From Glandiceps talaboti (taxonomy: Eukaryota > Hemichordata > Enteropneusta > Spengelidae): a DNA stretch of 64,000 bases. The stretch is from assembly GCF_964340395.1 (NCBI RefSeq), contig NC_135562.1:14867796-14931795 (forward strand). The letters run 5' to 3'. Made by a program: the position numbers and the translations under genes. Positions 9,728-19,510 of this stretch are shown piece after piece (within the stretch, counting starts at the first letter, position 1; the number at the start of each line of letters is the position of its first letter). Below the pieces are notes generated by a model, which did not search any database, was not told where the DNA came from, and saw only the letters and a program-made list of their open reading frames with translations.

Positions 9728-11222
9728 GGGAAGCTTTACCAGTTGCCATCATTTGTACTGTGTCAGTGGAACACACCGAGATATGGAGCATAGTGGAATG
9801 AAAACAAGTGAACCCCTGCACAAATATGAAGAACATGTAGGAGGAAAAAGTTTTACACAAAAAGGACACCTGGCTAGTCATGAAAGAATCCATACTTGGG
9901 AAAAGCCATACAAATGTGAAATATGTGGAAAGGCTTTCACACGGAAAGGAATGGCTCTACATAGAAGAATCCATACTGGTGAAAAGCCATACAAATGTGA
10001 AATATGTGGAAAGGCTTTTACCCATAAAGGACACCTGACTAGTCATGAAAGAATCCATACTGGTGTAAAGCCATACAAATGTGAAATATGTGGAAAGAGT
10101 TTTACACAGAAAGGAGATGTGGCTAGACATAGGAGAATCCATACTGGTGAAAAGCCATACAAATGTGAAATATGTGGAAAGGCTTTTACACACAAAGGAG
10201 AAGTGGCTACACACAGGAGAATCCATGATGGTGAAAAGCCATACAAATGTGAAATATGTGGAAAGGCTTTTACAGAGAAAGGACACCTTACTCGGCATGA
10301 AAGAATCCATACTGGTGAAAAGCCATACAAATGTGAAATATGTGGAAAGAGTTTTACACAGAAAGGAGATGTGGCTACACATAGAAGAATCCATACTGGT
10401 GAAAAGCCATACAAATGTGAAATATGTGGAAAGAGTTTTACACAGAAAGGAGATGTGGCTAGACATAGAAGAATCCATACTGGGGAAAAGCCATACAAAT
10501 GTGAAATATGTGGAAAGACATTTACTCGGAAAGGACACCTGACTAGTCATGAAAAAATCCATACTGGTGAAAAGCCATACAAATGTGAAGTATGTGGAAA
10601 GGCTTTTACAGAGAAAGGACACCTTACTCGGCATGAAAGAATTCATACTGGTGCAAAGCCATACACAAGTGAAATATGTGGAAAGACTTTTACATGTAAA
10701 GGAGACCTGACGAGTCATAAAAAAATGCATACTGGTGAAAAGCCGTACAAATGTGAAATATGTGGAAAGGCTTTTACACGGAAAGGAGATGTGGCTAGAC
10801 ATAGAAGAATCCATACTGGTGAAAAGCCATACAAATGTGAAGTATGTGGAAAGACTTTTACACAGAAAGGAGATATGGCTATACATAGAAGAATCCATAC
10901 TGGTGAAAAGCCATACAAATGTGAAATATGTGGAAAGGCTTTTACACGGAAAGGAGATGTGGCTACACATAGAAGAATCCATACTGGTGAAAAGCCATAC
11001 AAATGTGAAATATGTGGAAAGACTTTTACACAGAAAGGAGATATGGCCAGACATAAAAGAATCTATATTGGTGAAAAGCCATACAAATGTGAAATATGTG
11101 GAAAGACTTTTACACAGAAAGGAGATATGGCCAGACATAAAAGAATCTATATTGGTGAAAAGCCATACCAATGTGAAGTATATAGAAAGACCTTTACAGA
11201 GAAAGGACGACTAACTGCCTAG
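9728..11222 (+). CDS. Poly-C2H2 zinc-finger protein, unit A
   Basis: Coding is placed at 9783-11222 (479 aa). The exon follows an acceptor-like TATACAG|GGGAAG at 9727/9728, and the ATG chosen is the one conserved in units B and C. The frame is open upstream to 9708, but that part runs into the intron. After a short leader come 17 finger-like modules with [14 protein letters not shown] linkers. About 12 have all four zinc ligands. Module 1 lacks both Cys (EEHVGGKSF), module 2 is one residue short (RKGMALHRRIH), module 11 has the first Cys replaced (YTSEICGK), modules 15-16 end RIY instead of RIH, and module 17 has Cys replaced (CEVYRK) and stops early. Such proteins are usually nuclear DNA-binding factors. 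No KRAB, SCAN, BTB or ZAD domain is present. It is expressed or decaying; the lost ligands favour partial decay. Confidence 0.85.
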
Positions 11223-12090
11223 GTATCTGTACTGGGAAAATCATCAAGTAAACCTGACAGCCCATACAAGAATCCATATCAGTGAACAGTCTTTCTAATA
11301 TTTAGAAAGACTTTTAGTGTCAAAGGTCACAGGACCACATAGACATATGAATGCTGTTTAAGAACCACATAAATGTAATGAACATAGAAAAGGTGTTCAG
11401 GTTCAGATAATGGAGAATACCTAAAATACTTCATATAATAGTGATCAACCGTTCTAATGTGATGTGTGTGAAACATAAACCTTTGTAAAGTAAGCATGTC
11501 ATGTGAAACAATAGTGATGAGCAGTCCTACGAATGTGAAAGGACAGTACATAGAACACATAATGACGATGATCAAGCAACCATACAAATATGGGTTGGAC
11601 ATGCTGTATATGTTTGAAATTCACCTGACCTGGCAAAGTTGTCATTGCTGACTATGAGATGAATTGTCTCATGTATTCCCTGCATTGGTGTTCTTTATTT
11701 CAATCTTACCATGTGTGACACCGTACATGATGGTAACAGATATGAACAGAATGCTTAGTAGACTTATATACAGATCATATTTATATACTGACACTTTGGA
11801 TAGCATCTGAGATGATATCAGAATTACACATTCCTATTTAAATTTTCTGTTCACTCTAGCTCAACACTTTTACTATCATGTCATTTCAGTTTGTGTGAGT
11901 TGTTACAAATATCAAACAATACTTGCTCAGGTAAATGCCAAGTACCATTAATGATTTTATGATTATGATTGTTTCCACATTAGTGGATAAAATATATTAG
12001 AGGAAATATCTAAGTAAACCTTTGACTTGTATTTGTTTGAATCAAAAGGAATGATTTCTTTTTTTGTAGCACTTTGAAATTGTTGTCTGT
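11223..12090 (+). other. Region 3' of zinc-finger exon A, no separate gene
   Basis: Just after the stop, a degenerate terminal finger can be traced (AATCCATATCAGTGAACAG, then CTTTCTAATATTTAG). The rest is conserved with units B and C (for instance CATGTCATGTGAAACAATAG) and is probably 3' untranslated or flanking sequence. No clear polyadenylation signal was assigned. Confidence 0.5.
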
Positions 12091-12350
12091 GGTTCTAAAA
12101 CACTTGTTACAGTCCATTAGCCAATCAGTGGGCATCTTTAGTGACATGGTTCTAGAACACCTGTTGTATAATCCATTAGCCAATCAGTGGTAATCTTTAG
12201 TGACATGGTTCTAGAACACCTGTTGTATAATCCATTAGCCAATCAGTGGGCATCTTTAGTGACATGGTTCTAGAACACCTGCTATATAATCCATTAGCCA
12301 ATCAGTGGGCATCTTTAGTGAAATGGTTCTAGAACATGTTATCCATTACC
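12091..12350. repeat. 59-bp minisatellite, unit A
   Basis: Five copies starting GGTTCTAGAACACCTG and containing CCATTAGCCAATCAGTGG, at 12091, 12148, 12207, 12266 and 12325 (period 57-59). It is shared with units B and C. Confidence 0.92.
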
Positions 12351-13636
12351 CAACTGTTGTGTATCGTTTTGCAACATTTGTTAACAAAATTAAACACTTC
12401 TTTGTTTAGTTAATGATTCTGAATGTTTGAATTATTCTACAACTTATGTTTAAGTACACTAGCCAATCAATATGTATCTTTTTGTTAAATAGTTCTAAAA
12501 TATCTTTTGATAAAATTTGTTAACAAATATTAAACATCTTTGGTTTTAGCCAATTGTTGAAAATATTAAAATGATACTGAATGTATGTTATAGTCCTTCA
12601 GCCAACTAGTGTGCATTGTGGTTTTAAAACCAAATAAAAAAGTTGTTTGGTGTTCCGGTTCCCCTAGTTTTTCATGTCGACCCTAAACTTTTATGTATTC
12701 GAGAAAAATAGTAACAAAATCATGAAGTCTAGCAAGAAATAGCGGAAACTCACATCAACTTAAAACATTATATCTGATAGGAAGAAATAAACAACACAGA
12801 GTCCATTTGGGAGACAATGGAAAACCAGACCTCTAGACACATATGTAATGAAATAAAATAAAAAATCTACCTATCCCACCTTTTTTTATAATTGAATGTA
12901 ATCGGAACCACACAATTATTTTTTAAATGGCATATCAACACCTTTTTATTTCTTAAAAGGTTTACTTGTTTTGCCTCTCGGTGGCGCTGTTCAGCAGTGA
13001 GTTGAAGGTAGTCTTGGTTATCCTGACTCTCATTATGGGGGGGGGGGGCGACTCCTCTATGAGATTACCCAGATGAGAAGAACCCCTAGCAGTGAGAGTC
13101 TGGGTAACTGATACTAACTTTGAAGTGGGAATTACAAGAAATCAATAAATAAAATTTCTATAGCGCCATTTTCTAGAGCAGTGTTCTGTTCTAGTGGCTG
13201 GGCATTTTCGTTTCAAGGTGATTTTGTTTGTGGTTTTTTTCCCAACATAATCATTTAGTAACAACAGATGCAGTAGTTGGGTTTTGTCCGAGTCTACTTA
13301 CAAGTACAATATTAGTCTGGATTCCAACGTGATCTCTAAATCTTATCTGGTCAAAAGTCTCCCAATCAGTACAAAAAGTTTGTTCATCCAACAAATGAAC
13401 CCCCAACTGCTATAATGACATAAACAGTGTATAAATAGCATCCTGAACTGACAAATATACCATACTTGGACAGCATATAACTGTCCCAATAAACACTACT
13501 TTATGAGGAACTGTGTTATTTGTTAGATTTTTGTGATTGATTAATGAAGACATGATGTTAATGACGGTGTGGGTGGCTGTGGATGAATATTAAATTGCAT
13601 CTCAGGACTTCTAGAGTAACGTCTTTGATTATACTA
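12351..13636. other. Conserved non-coding spacer, unit A
   Basis: It is nearly identical to the corresponding stretches of units B (22341-23626) and C (33226-34517). It includes a G-run near 13037 and the block ending in GGATGAATATTAAATTGC. No open reading frame of note occurs. Its near-identity across units makes it the likely exchange tract described under findings. Confidence 0.6.
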
Positions 13637-14405
13637 TGAGTGGAGGTGTAAATGGTAAAGATACTGTATAGGAACTAGACTGTGAGTGGAGGTGTAAATG
13701 GCAATGATACTGTATAGGAACTAGACTGTGAGTGGAGGTGTAAAGGTTGAAGATACTGTATAGGAACTAGACTGTGAGTGGAGGTGTAAATCTTAATTAT
13801 ATTGTATAGTAACTAGACTGTGAGTGGAGGTGTAAATGGTAATGATACTGTATAGGAACTAGACTATGAGTGGAGGTGTAAATGGTAATGATACTGTATA
13901 GTAACTAGACACTGAGTGGAGGTGTAAATCGTAATGATATTGTATAGTAACTAGACTGTGAGTGGAGGTGTAAAGGTTGAAGATACTGTATAGGAACTAG
14001 ATTGTGAGTGGAGGTGTAAATGGTAATGATACTGTATAGGAACTAGACTATGTGAGTGGAGGTGTAAATGGTAATGATACTGTATAGGAACTAGACTGTG
14101 TGTGGAGGTGTAAATGGCAATGATACTGTAAAGGAACTAGACTGTGTGTGGAGGTGTACATTGTAATGATACTGTATAGGAACTAGATTGTGAGTGGAGG
14201 TGTAAATGGTAATGATACTGTTTAGTAACTAGACTGAGTGGAGGTGTAAAATGGTAACGATACTGTATAGGAACTAGACTGTGAGTGGATTTGTAAAATG
14301 GTAACGATACTGTATAGGAACTAGACTGAGTGGAGGTGTAAATGGTAACGATACTGTATAGGAACTCGACTGTGAGTGGAGGTGTGAATGGTAATGATAC
14401 TGTAT
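13637..14405. repeat. 46-bp minisatellite, unit A
   Basis: About 17 copies of a unit beginning GAGTGGAGGTGTAAATGG and continuing TAATGATACTGTATAGGAAC then TAGACTGT. Copy number differs between units: about 17 in A and C, 10 in B and 14 in D. Confidence 0.94.
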
Positions 14406-15099
14406 AAATACTTTAGAAAGCAAGTACAAATAAGAGCAACAAAAGCTGCCAGAAAGTCGTCAAATGCATTTACATTTTTGTCAATTAAGAATGACCACAC
14501 CGACAAAAAACAGTCACATCTGGGGTTGCAGTTAGAGTTAAAATCAAACCATTCATTATTACATTCCATGAAGCTGACATGAATCTAATTGAAATTTGTA
14601 TGTGAAGTCTACAAAGTACCAAAATCAAAAGAGAAAACCAAAGAAGAAATAATCAGTGCCCTGAAAGTGTGCATAGTTTACAAGAAAGTGAAGTCAAGTG
14701 GCGCATCTGGAAGTTAAGGGTTTTCCAAATCGCCAAGTAAACATTTATCAACTGTCATGCAACGAACAATATAGTGAAGAAGCCACGCCGCCAATCTCTG
14801 TTACAATTGCAACAAATGAACCAGTTGCAGGGTCAAGTGGCATTGGAAATCAGCAACAACATATACCCGAGCAAATTCGGAGAAGAGAAAATCAATCGAA
14901 CAAACTGGCAAACGAAAGAGACACTACTAAAAAAAATTGGCCAAGTGGTGTTTGCGGGGAAAACTGCCAAGACAACGTTATACACCGTGATATTTGTAAT
15001 TTTTGGATTCATTTTATTTGCGTTGGAATAAGCCTAACCGATCACAATTTCCTTGACGAAGATGAGAGGACATGTCAAAACTGTCTCGTCAAACATTAA
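14406..15099 (+). pseudogene. PHD-finger-like relic, unit A
   Basis: The last frame (14698-15099) ends with a degenerate PHD-type zinc finger: SGVCGENCQDN, then HRDICNFWIHFICVGIS and DEDERTCQNC. Against the C4HC3 pattern, the first Cys is replaced by Ser and the Cys before DIC by Arg, so zinc binding is doubtful. Upstream, related coding sequence (SNHSLLHSMKLT) lies in another frame and stops at 14582. The unit B copy is continuous across that point, showing that this copy is broken. PHD fingers of this look are common in ORF1 proteins of some non-LTR elements and in other transposon-linked proteins, so a mobile origin is an inference. It is identical in translation to the unit C copy. Confidence 0.6.
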
Positions 15100-15485
15100 T
15101 ACACTAAAATGTTAATGCAAGACTAACGAAAGGCCTGAAGGACAGTTTATATCGTCATTACAAAAACTGTATGAATTTATTCATTTCAGAATGCAATACT
15201 TTGTTTAACGTAAATTCTGACGATTTGGTGTTTACAATATTACACCTACTAACTTAACTTATATTTTAACTTACGCAAAATGTATATCCAATGACATAGG
15301 GGAATGAGGAAATGTTTTACATTGCAACATCGATGTTTAAAATCATCAAGATATAGAAATGTTCCCATGCAAAAAAGTATAACTGTACCATGCTACGGAC
15401 GTTCGTGAAATGCTCATGTTGATATTCGACGTGCACATGGTGATAGTGTGGTCAAGTTTACCCACAGGGTATTCAGGCTTAGTTA
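15100..15485. other. Spacer between PHD relic and foldback element, unit A
   Basis: Conserved in units B and C (for example GACGATTTGGTGTTTACAAT). No gene or RNA signature was seen. Confidence 0.5.
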
Positions 15486-15633
15486 GTTATGTTTACATAA
15501 ACAAACAAACAAACAAACAAACAAACAAACAAACAAACAAACAAAGAGAATAAGCAAAAAAATAAACAATGAATGAATAAATAAATAAATAAATAAATGC
15601 ATACATACATACATACATACATACATACATACA

Positions 15634-15667
<34 letters not shown>

Positions 15668-15715
15668 ATTACTGACAAGCATCAACAAGACAGTAATTAC
15701 AAATCATTATCAACT

Positions 15716-16042
15716 TGTCGGAACTCATCTCTCATCAAGATACTCTCTCCTGCCGAAATATAATCTTTATGAGGTAGTTTAGCTTGTAGACACAAACCAC
15801 AACTATTCGGAATATTGACCTTGGAACGGATGTATGACATTGCACAAACATTACATGACTGACATAACACATGGTTAGATTGTAATTAAAGTGTATATAA
15901 GATGTGTCTTTTCCTATGTAAAGTTTGAGTTTGTTAGAGGTTGGATTGTGTGTATCACAATAAAGCCAGCACTAAAGTATACTACTGTCTCGTTGTTCAT
16001 CTCTGTTCGTCAAAGAACCACCATTCTTAAAATACTCCCACA
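15716..16042 (+). mobile_element. Solo LTR, unit A
   Basis: A 327-bp segment starting TGTCGGAACTC and ending CTCCCACA (TG...CA), flanked by direct CAACT repeats at 15711-15715 and 16043-16047. Inside are a TATA-like GTATATAAG near 15892 and AATAAAG near 15960, in promoter-then-polyadenylation order as in an LTR. The equivalent site at 796-800 has one CAACT and no insert. No internal retroelement genes remain, consistent with LTR-LTR recombination. Confidence 0.85.
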
Positions 16043-16169
16043 CAACTACAAGCGATATGGTCACAATTGTACATATGATACACCACAATTGTGGCCATTT
16101 CACATATAGGAAAACATACAGTAATTCTTAAGCTTGTTGGTGATATTGATAATGATATTACTCTCTTGT

Positions 16170-16305
16170 TGATGGAGGATATATTGTTCATGGTTCCAAG
16201 AATCAATATGACAGTACAATATAGTTACTATGGAACTGTAAATTGGAAACAAATGCAACTTTTCGATCGATATTTATCGTTCCAAAGTTACTATATTATA
16301 CTGGT
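16170..16305. repeat. Small palindrome nested in the foldback core, unit A
   Basis: CAATATAGTTACTATGGAAC is mirrored by GTTCCAAAGTTACTATATTA. The leftmost foldback copy (550-1027) lacks it, so it is a later insertion shared by the three internal copies. Confidence 0.65.
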
Positions 16306-16535
16306 CTCTTGTTGATGTTTGTCAATATTTATTTATTCATTCATTCATTTATCTATTGATTTGTTTGTTTGTTTGTTTTCGTAAACATAACTTGCCAATT
16401 AAGCCCGCGTGGTCTGTGGTTCACCACTACTAACTCATAGTAATTCGAAATGCAGGGTCGATCAAGCGAACACATAACTGAACATAACTGATGCAATGTG
16501 ATACGTCTTCCCTGCGCACAAAAATAATAACACCC

Positions 16536-16639
16536 ACGCGCATATGTGCCCCAAGTGTGCTGGATTTTCAAGATGGCCAGTGAAGAGGTTTGTACCCATC
16601 GTCGTTTGGATTAAGGAGAGTGTTTATAGATTGAAGCAG
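16536..16639 (+). other. Candidate non-coding exon 1 of zinc-finger unit B
   Basis: This conserved segment includes AAGATGGCCAGTGAAGAGG and ends CAG|GTAATGTG, a good splice donor. The ATG opens only a 13-codon frame (MASEEVCTHRRLD). Four copies across the window keep the donor. The transcription start and 5' limit are not visible. It is proposed as a 5' untranslated exon for the finger exon at 19511, on position and conservation only. Confidence 0.4.
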
Positions 16640-17006
16640 GTAATGTGTATTACAGATAATCAACAATTACTCTGCCGGACATCAACACAAAAGTGTAGCG
16701 TTGTCGGCCGTCGGGTTTTTTCTTTTATTAATGTTTGAAGGATTTTGTTAGGCACATTCCAAGTTTTCCTATTGACCTTGTTTTAAATACATTTACACAT
16801 ACGTCTCAAAGTGAAGCATTGTACGATTCATTGAAATATTTGCCACAGTTGTGTTATATAAACTCAGAAAAGGGGAAATTTAAGAAACCCCTTCTGAAAA
16901 AAACGTATCGTAAAACCTTCGGTCGCTTCGCATCGTGATGTGTACATGTTACAATATGAGAGTCTGCATTGTTCACATGTTTGATGTCTAACGAGCTTCT
17001 GTAATA

Positions 17007-18080
17007 AGGGGAGAACCATTTGATTTCTGGGGGGGGGAGTGGCTATGGCAGCTCTTTAGCCCCTTTAGCACAAGTGTTTTTGAAGTAGGCAGATGATCAT
17101 TTTTGAATAGCAACGTGTCTCTAGTCTAGATATTCACATTTGAAAATGTTTTTGTCATTATTTTCAAACTATTTCTCTATTTCTGTGCATACATGGACTT
17201 GGAGGCTCCTAGTTTGTATCTGAAGACAATAATCTCTCAAATACGCCTAAAAGAAAATAATTGCCATTACTTGATTAACAGAATAGAACAGTAACATGAT
17301 CAGCTGTCCAACTTAGTTTTTGATTCTGTTTTTGCTCTAAATGCATTTGGACATGTTTGTTGAATCCGATTTTTGCACATAGCAGAGGAAATGACTAATT
17401 TACAGTAATTCTGGTCCTGGATATGTTCAACTTTGAAGCTGCCTTCTACACATTTAAGATAATGGTATATTTTGGACCAAAAATAACAAGTGTCATTCAA
17501 CTCTTACATTGATTTCGTATGTGCAATTTGAAGGATTTTAAAAATCAGAAAATTGTTTATTACATGTATTAAGTTTTTAAACAAATTTTGTGTTTTTGCT
17601 AATATTATTGTTGAAAAATTACAACTACAAAAAAAATCAATTTTCCAATGCGTGAAGAGTCATGAAGTCATTTTATTCTTCAGGTACCCCCCCCCCCCCC
17701 ATGGCCCACATGATTTTTTCAGATACCCCTTCCCCCAATACTATCCATATTTTTTTGAGTAACCCCTCAAATTTACCGACCCCAAACAAGTTTTTGTGAA
17801 AGCAGCCTTATATCATAAATGCTGGGAATAAAATATAGTACTTTTTCACAAATATTGAAAATATTAGCACTGCTTTATATGGTCCGGCCTCCAGACAACA
17901 AAGAGAGGAAATTGGATTCCAAAATTTTGCTGATTTCAGCACATCATCACAATTTATTTCTGTCTGTTTGAACAATTTTTTTAAAGCCATAACAGAATCT
18001 AATTTTTGTTCAACTTCACCTGCCGACTAATTTTTTTCCCAAAAAATCCCCACCCGCCAGAAATCAAATGGTTCTCCCCT
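17007..18080. mobile_element. 1.1-kb inverted-repeat element, upstream of unit B
   Basis: Terminal repeats AGGGGAGAACCATTTGATTT (+CTGG) at 17007-17030 and the inverse at 18057-18080 are perfect over 24 bases. AATA flanks both sides as a possible target duplication. The interior has a C-run near 17690 and no transposase. Copies lie at 28418-29480 and 37938-38997, with a remnant at 2050. Confidence 0.82.
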
Positions 18081-18221
18081 AATAAATACATGTAACACAG
18101 CCTGTGTACGGGTTCATCCAAGGTCCTTATACTATACACATGATAAGGCAATGTTTCAAATGCTTAAGATACTTTAATTACGTTTAAATTATACTAATAC
18201 AATTACTGAATTTGTTTATAG

Positions 18222-18411
18222 TTGAAACAATTCGAACACTGTCAGCTGCCTGTTGTGCTTTATGGATCACAAACCATCCTGAACTCGCCTGTGGCCTTAT
18301 CACAGCGCCCTCTGGAGCACCAATTGCATACGAGGACATACATTTCAAGCAAGTTGATCACAATCAACATTGGTATTGACCTGGTTATTTCAGCCCACAG
18401 TCACTTTTGAG
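18222..18411 (+). other. Candidate non-coding exon 2 of zinc-finger unit B
   Basis: A 190-base segment between an acceptor-like TTTGTTTATAG (ending 18221) and a donor GAG|GTAAGA (18411/18412). One frame is open for 62 codons but meets TGA two bases before the donor; the other two frames also have stops. It is therefore read as a 5' untranslated exon. The copy at 39137-39326 keeps both splice sites, while the copy at 29622 has lost its donor. Confidence 0.5.
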
Positions 18412-18595
18412 GTAAGAGTCAAATTCATGAATGGTCCTCGTTCGAAATGTTTTCATATTACGCTTACAAAAAAATAAGCTGCTTTCTTTGGGGAAATTGG
18501 ATGGAAGTTGAACATAATTTTTTAGCACAACTGAACTGAAGGTTCAGCAGTGCTATAGGCATGGCAAAGTGTCTTGCTGTCTGTGTGGATATGTA

Positions 18596-18626
<31 letters not shown>

Positions 18627-18884
18627 GTGTGTGTTTGTGTGCGTGTGTAAACTTTAAAGTAAAAAACTGCTGGTGGTCATGTTACTTCTGGTGTCTAGTT
18701 GGGAAATTATTCAAATGAAAATGATTGCATCAGAGATGTGGGTTTTGGGTCAAAAAATGTGATTTTTGGTAAAGAAAATTCAACTCCAAAACTACTGAGC
18801 AGATTGACATGAAATTTGATGATGTAAGTATTTCCCATTTGAAAGTGTTGCATACATTGCTAAGTTACAAAAATATAGCACTAC
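18412..18884. repeat. Dispersed repeat with (TG)n, upstream of unit B
   Basis: It contains a GT-rich microsatellite at about 18592-18648 and the phrase CTACTGAGCAGATTGACATG, typical of an interspersed repeat. It is present again at 39327-39780 and deleted in the unit C copy. Confidence 0.6.
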
Positions 18885-19095
18885 TAGTAAGACATGTTCA
18901 GCAAGACTATACAATGTAACAGTGCTAGTAAGATTTGTTAAGCCAGACTATACAATGTAGCAGTGCTAGTAACATTTATTCATCCAGACTATACAATGTA
19001 GCAGTGCTAGTAATATTTATTCATCCAGACTATACAATGTAGCAGTGCTAGTAACATTTATTCATCCAGACTATACAATGTAACTGTGCTTGTAA
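18885..19095. repeat. 41-bp minisatellite upstream of unit B
   Basis: About five copies, much shorter than the arrays of unit A (about 10) and unit D (about 30). The last copies carry AACATTTATTCATCC. Confidence 0.92.
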
Positions 19096-19127
19096 AGTGT
19101 GTCAAGCCAGACACTTTCTGTTTGTGG

Positions 19128-19484
19128 TTAATCCTCTTTCTACCAGGCATATATGTTGACTATCTATCAACGAATTCGGGAGGTTTATGTGCCAATAAAC
19201 AAGGGGCGTAGCCCCAGAGTTTTTTGCACATAACCCTACTGAATACGTTGTCTATCTTACTTATACTATGGCGTGATTAGCTTAATCTGATATTTTCAAA
19301 ATTTTGCGTAATTTGTTACATGTAAATTGAGTGCTGAGCGTAATATAGGTCACACGCCTAAGAAAAAGTGGGTTATGGCTCCATATAACCAACCAAAATC
19401 AAGACCTCTGATTGGCCAAGCCGGTTTCGACATAGTATAATTGTTTGTAGAGAAAAAGCTAGAAGTTAGGCAAAATATGATTAA
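19128..19484. mobile_element. TTAA-flanked insertion, unit B
   Basis: It is bounded by TTAA at 19128-19131 and 19481-19484. Units A (9694-9697) and D have a single TTAA at the same place and no insert. Inside, GAATTCGGGAGGTTTATGTG is mirrored by GCACATAACCCTACTGAATA, forming a hairpin. Outer terminal repeats are weak. The TTAA target suggests a piggyBac-type mechanism, an inference. Confidence 0.75.
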
Positions 19485-19510
19485 CTAGCAGCTATTGTAT
19501 TATTCTACAG

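Larger units (their letters stand above)
15486..16391. mobile_element. Foldback element with simple-repeat arms, unit A
   Basis: Ends are GTTATGTTTAC (15486) and its inverse GTAAACATAAC (to 16391). The left arm runs through (CAAA)n, (AAAT)n and (CATA)n to CTGACAAGCATCAACAAG; the right arm mirrors this with CTTGTTGATGTTTGTCA, (TTTA)n/(TTCA)n and (GTTT)n. The core contains a solo LTR (15716-16042) and a second palindromic insertion (about 16170-16300). No transposase is encoded, so it would be non-autonomous. Confidence 0.75.

Noticed and set aside
10081-10542. Plus-strand shifted frame with [12 protein letters not shown] repeats
   Set aside because: It is the finger array read one base out of phase. 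No known domain and no start context.
9957-11171. 404-aa minus-strand frame ([10 protein letters not shown] repeats) and similar antisense frames over all zinc-finger exons
   Set aside because: The 84-bp finger repeat is a multiple of three, so antisense and shifted frames stay open. The sense strand has canonical C2H2 ligands and linkers.
18222-18410. 62-codon frame as a coding exon (MKQFEHCQLP...)
   Set aside because: It starts with TTG only because of the acceptor position and reaches TGA just before the donor. Copies differ without codon-pattern constraint. A non-coding exon is more likely.
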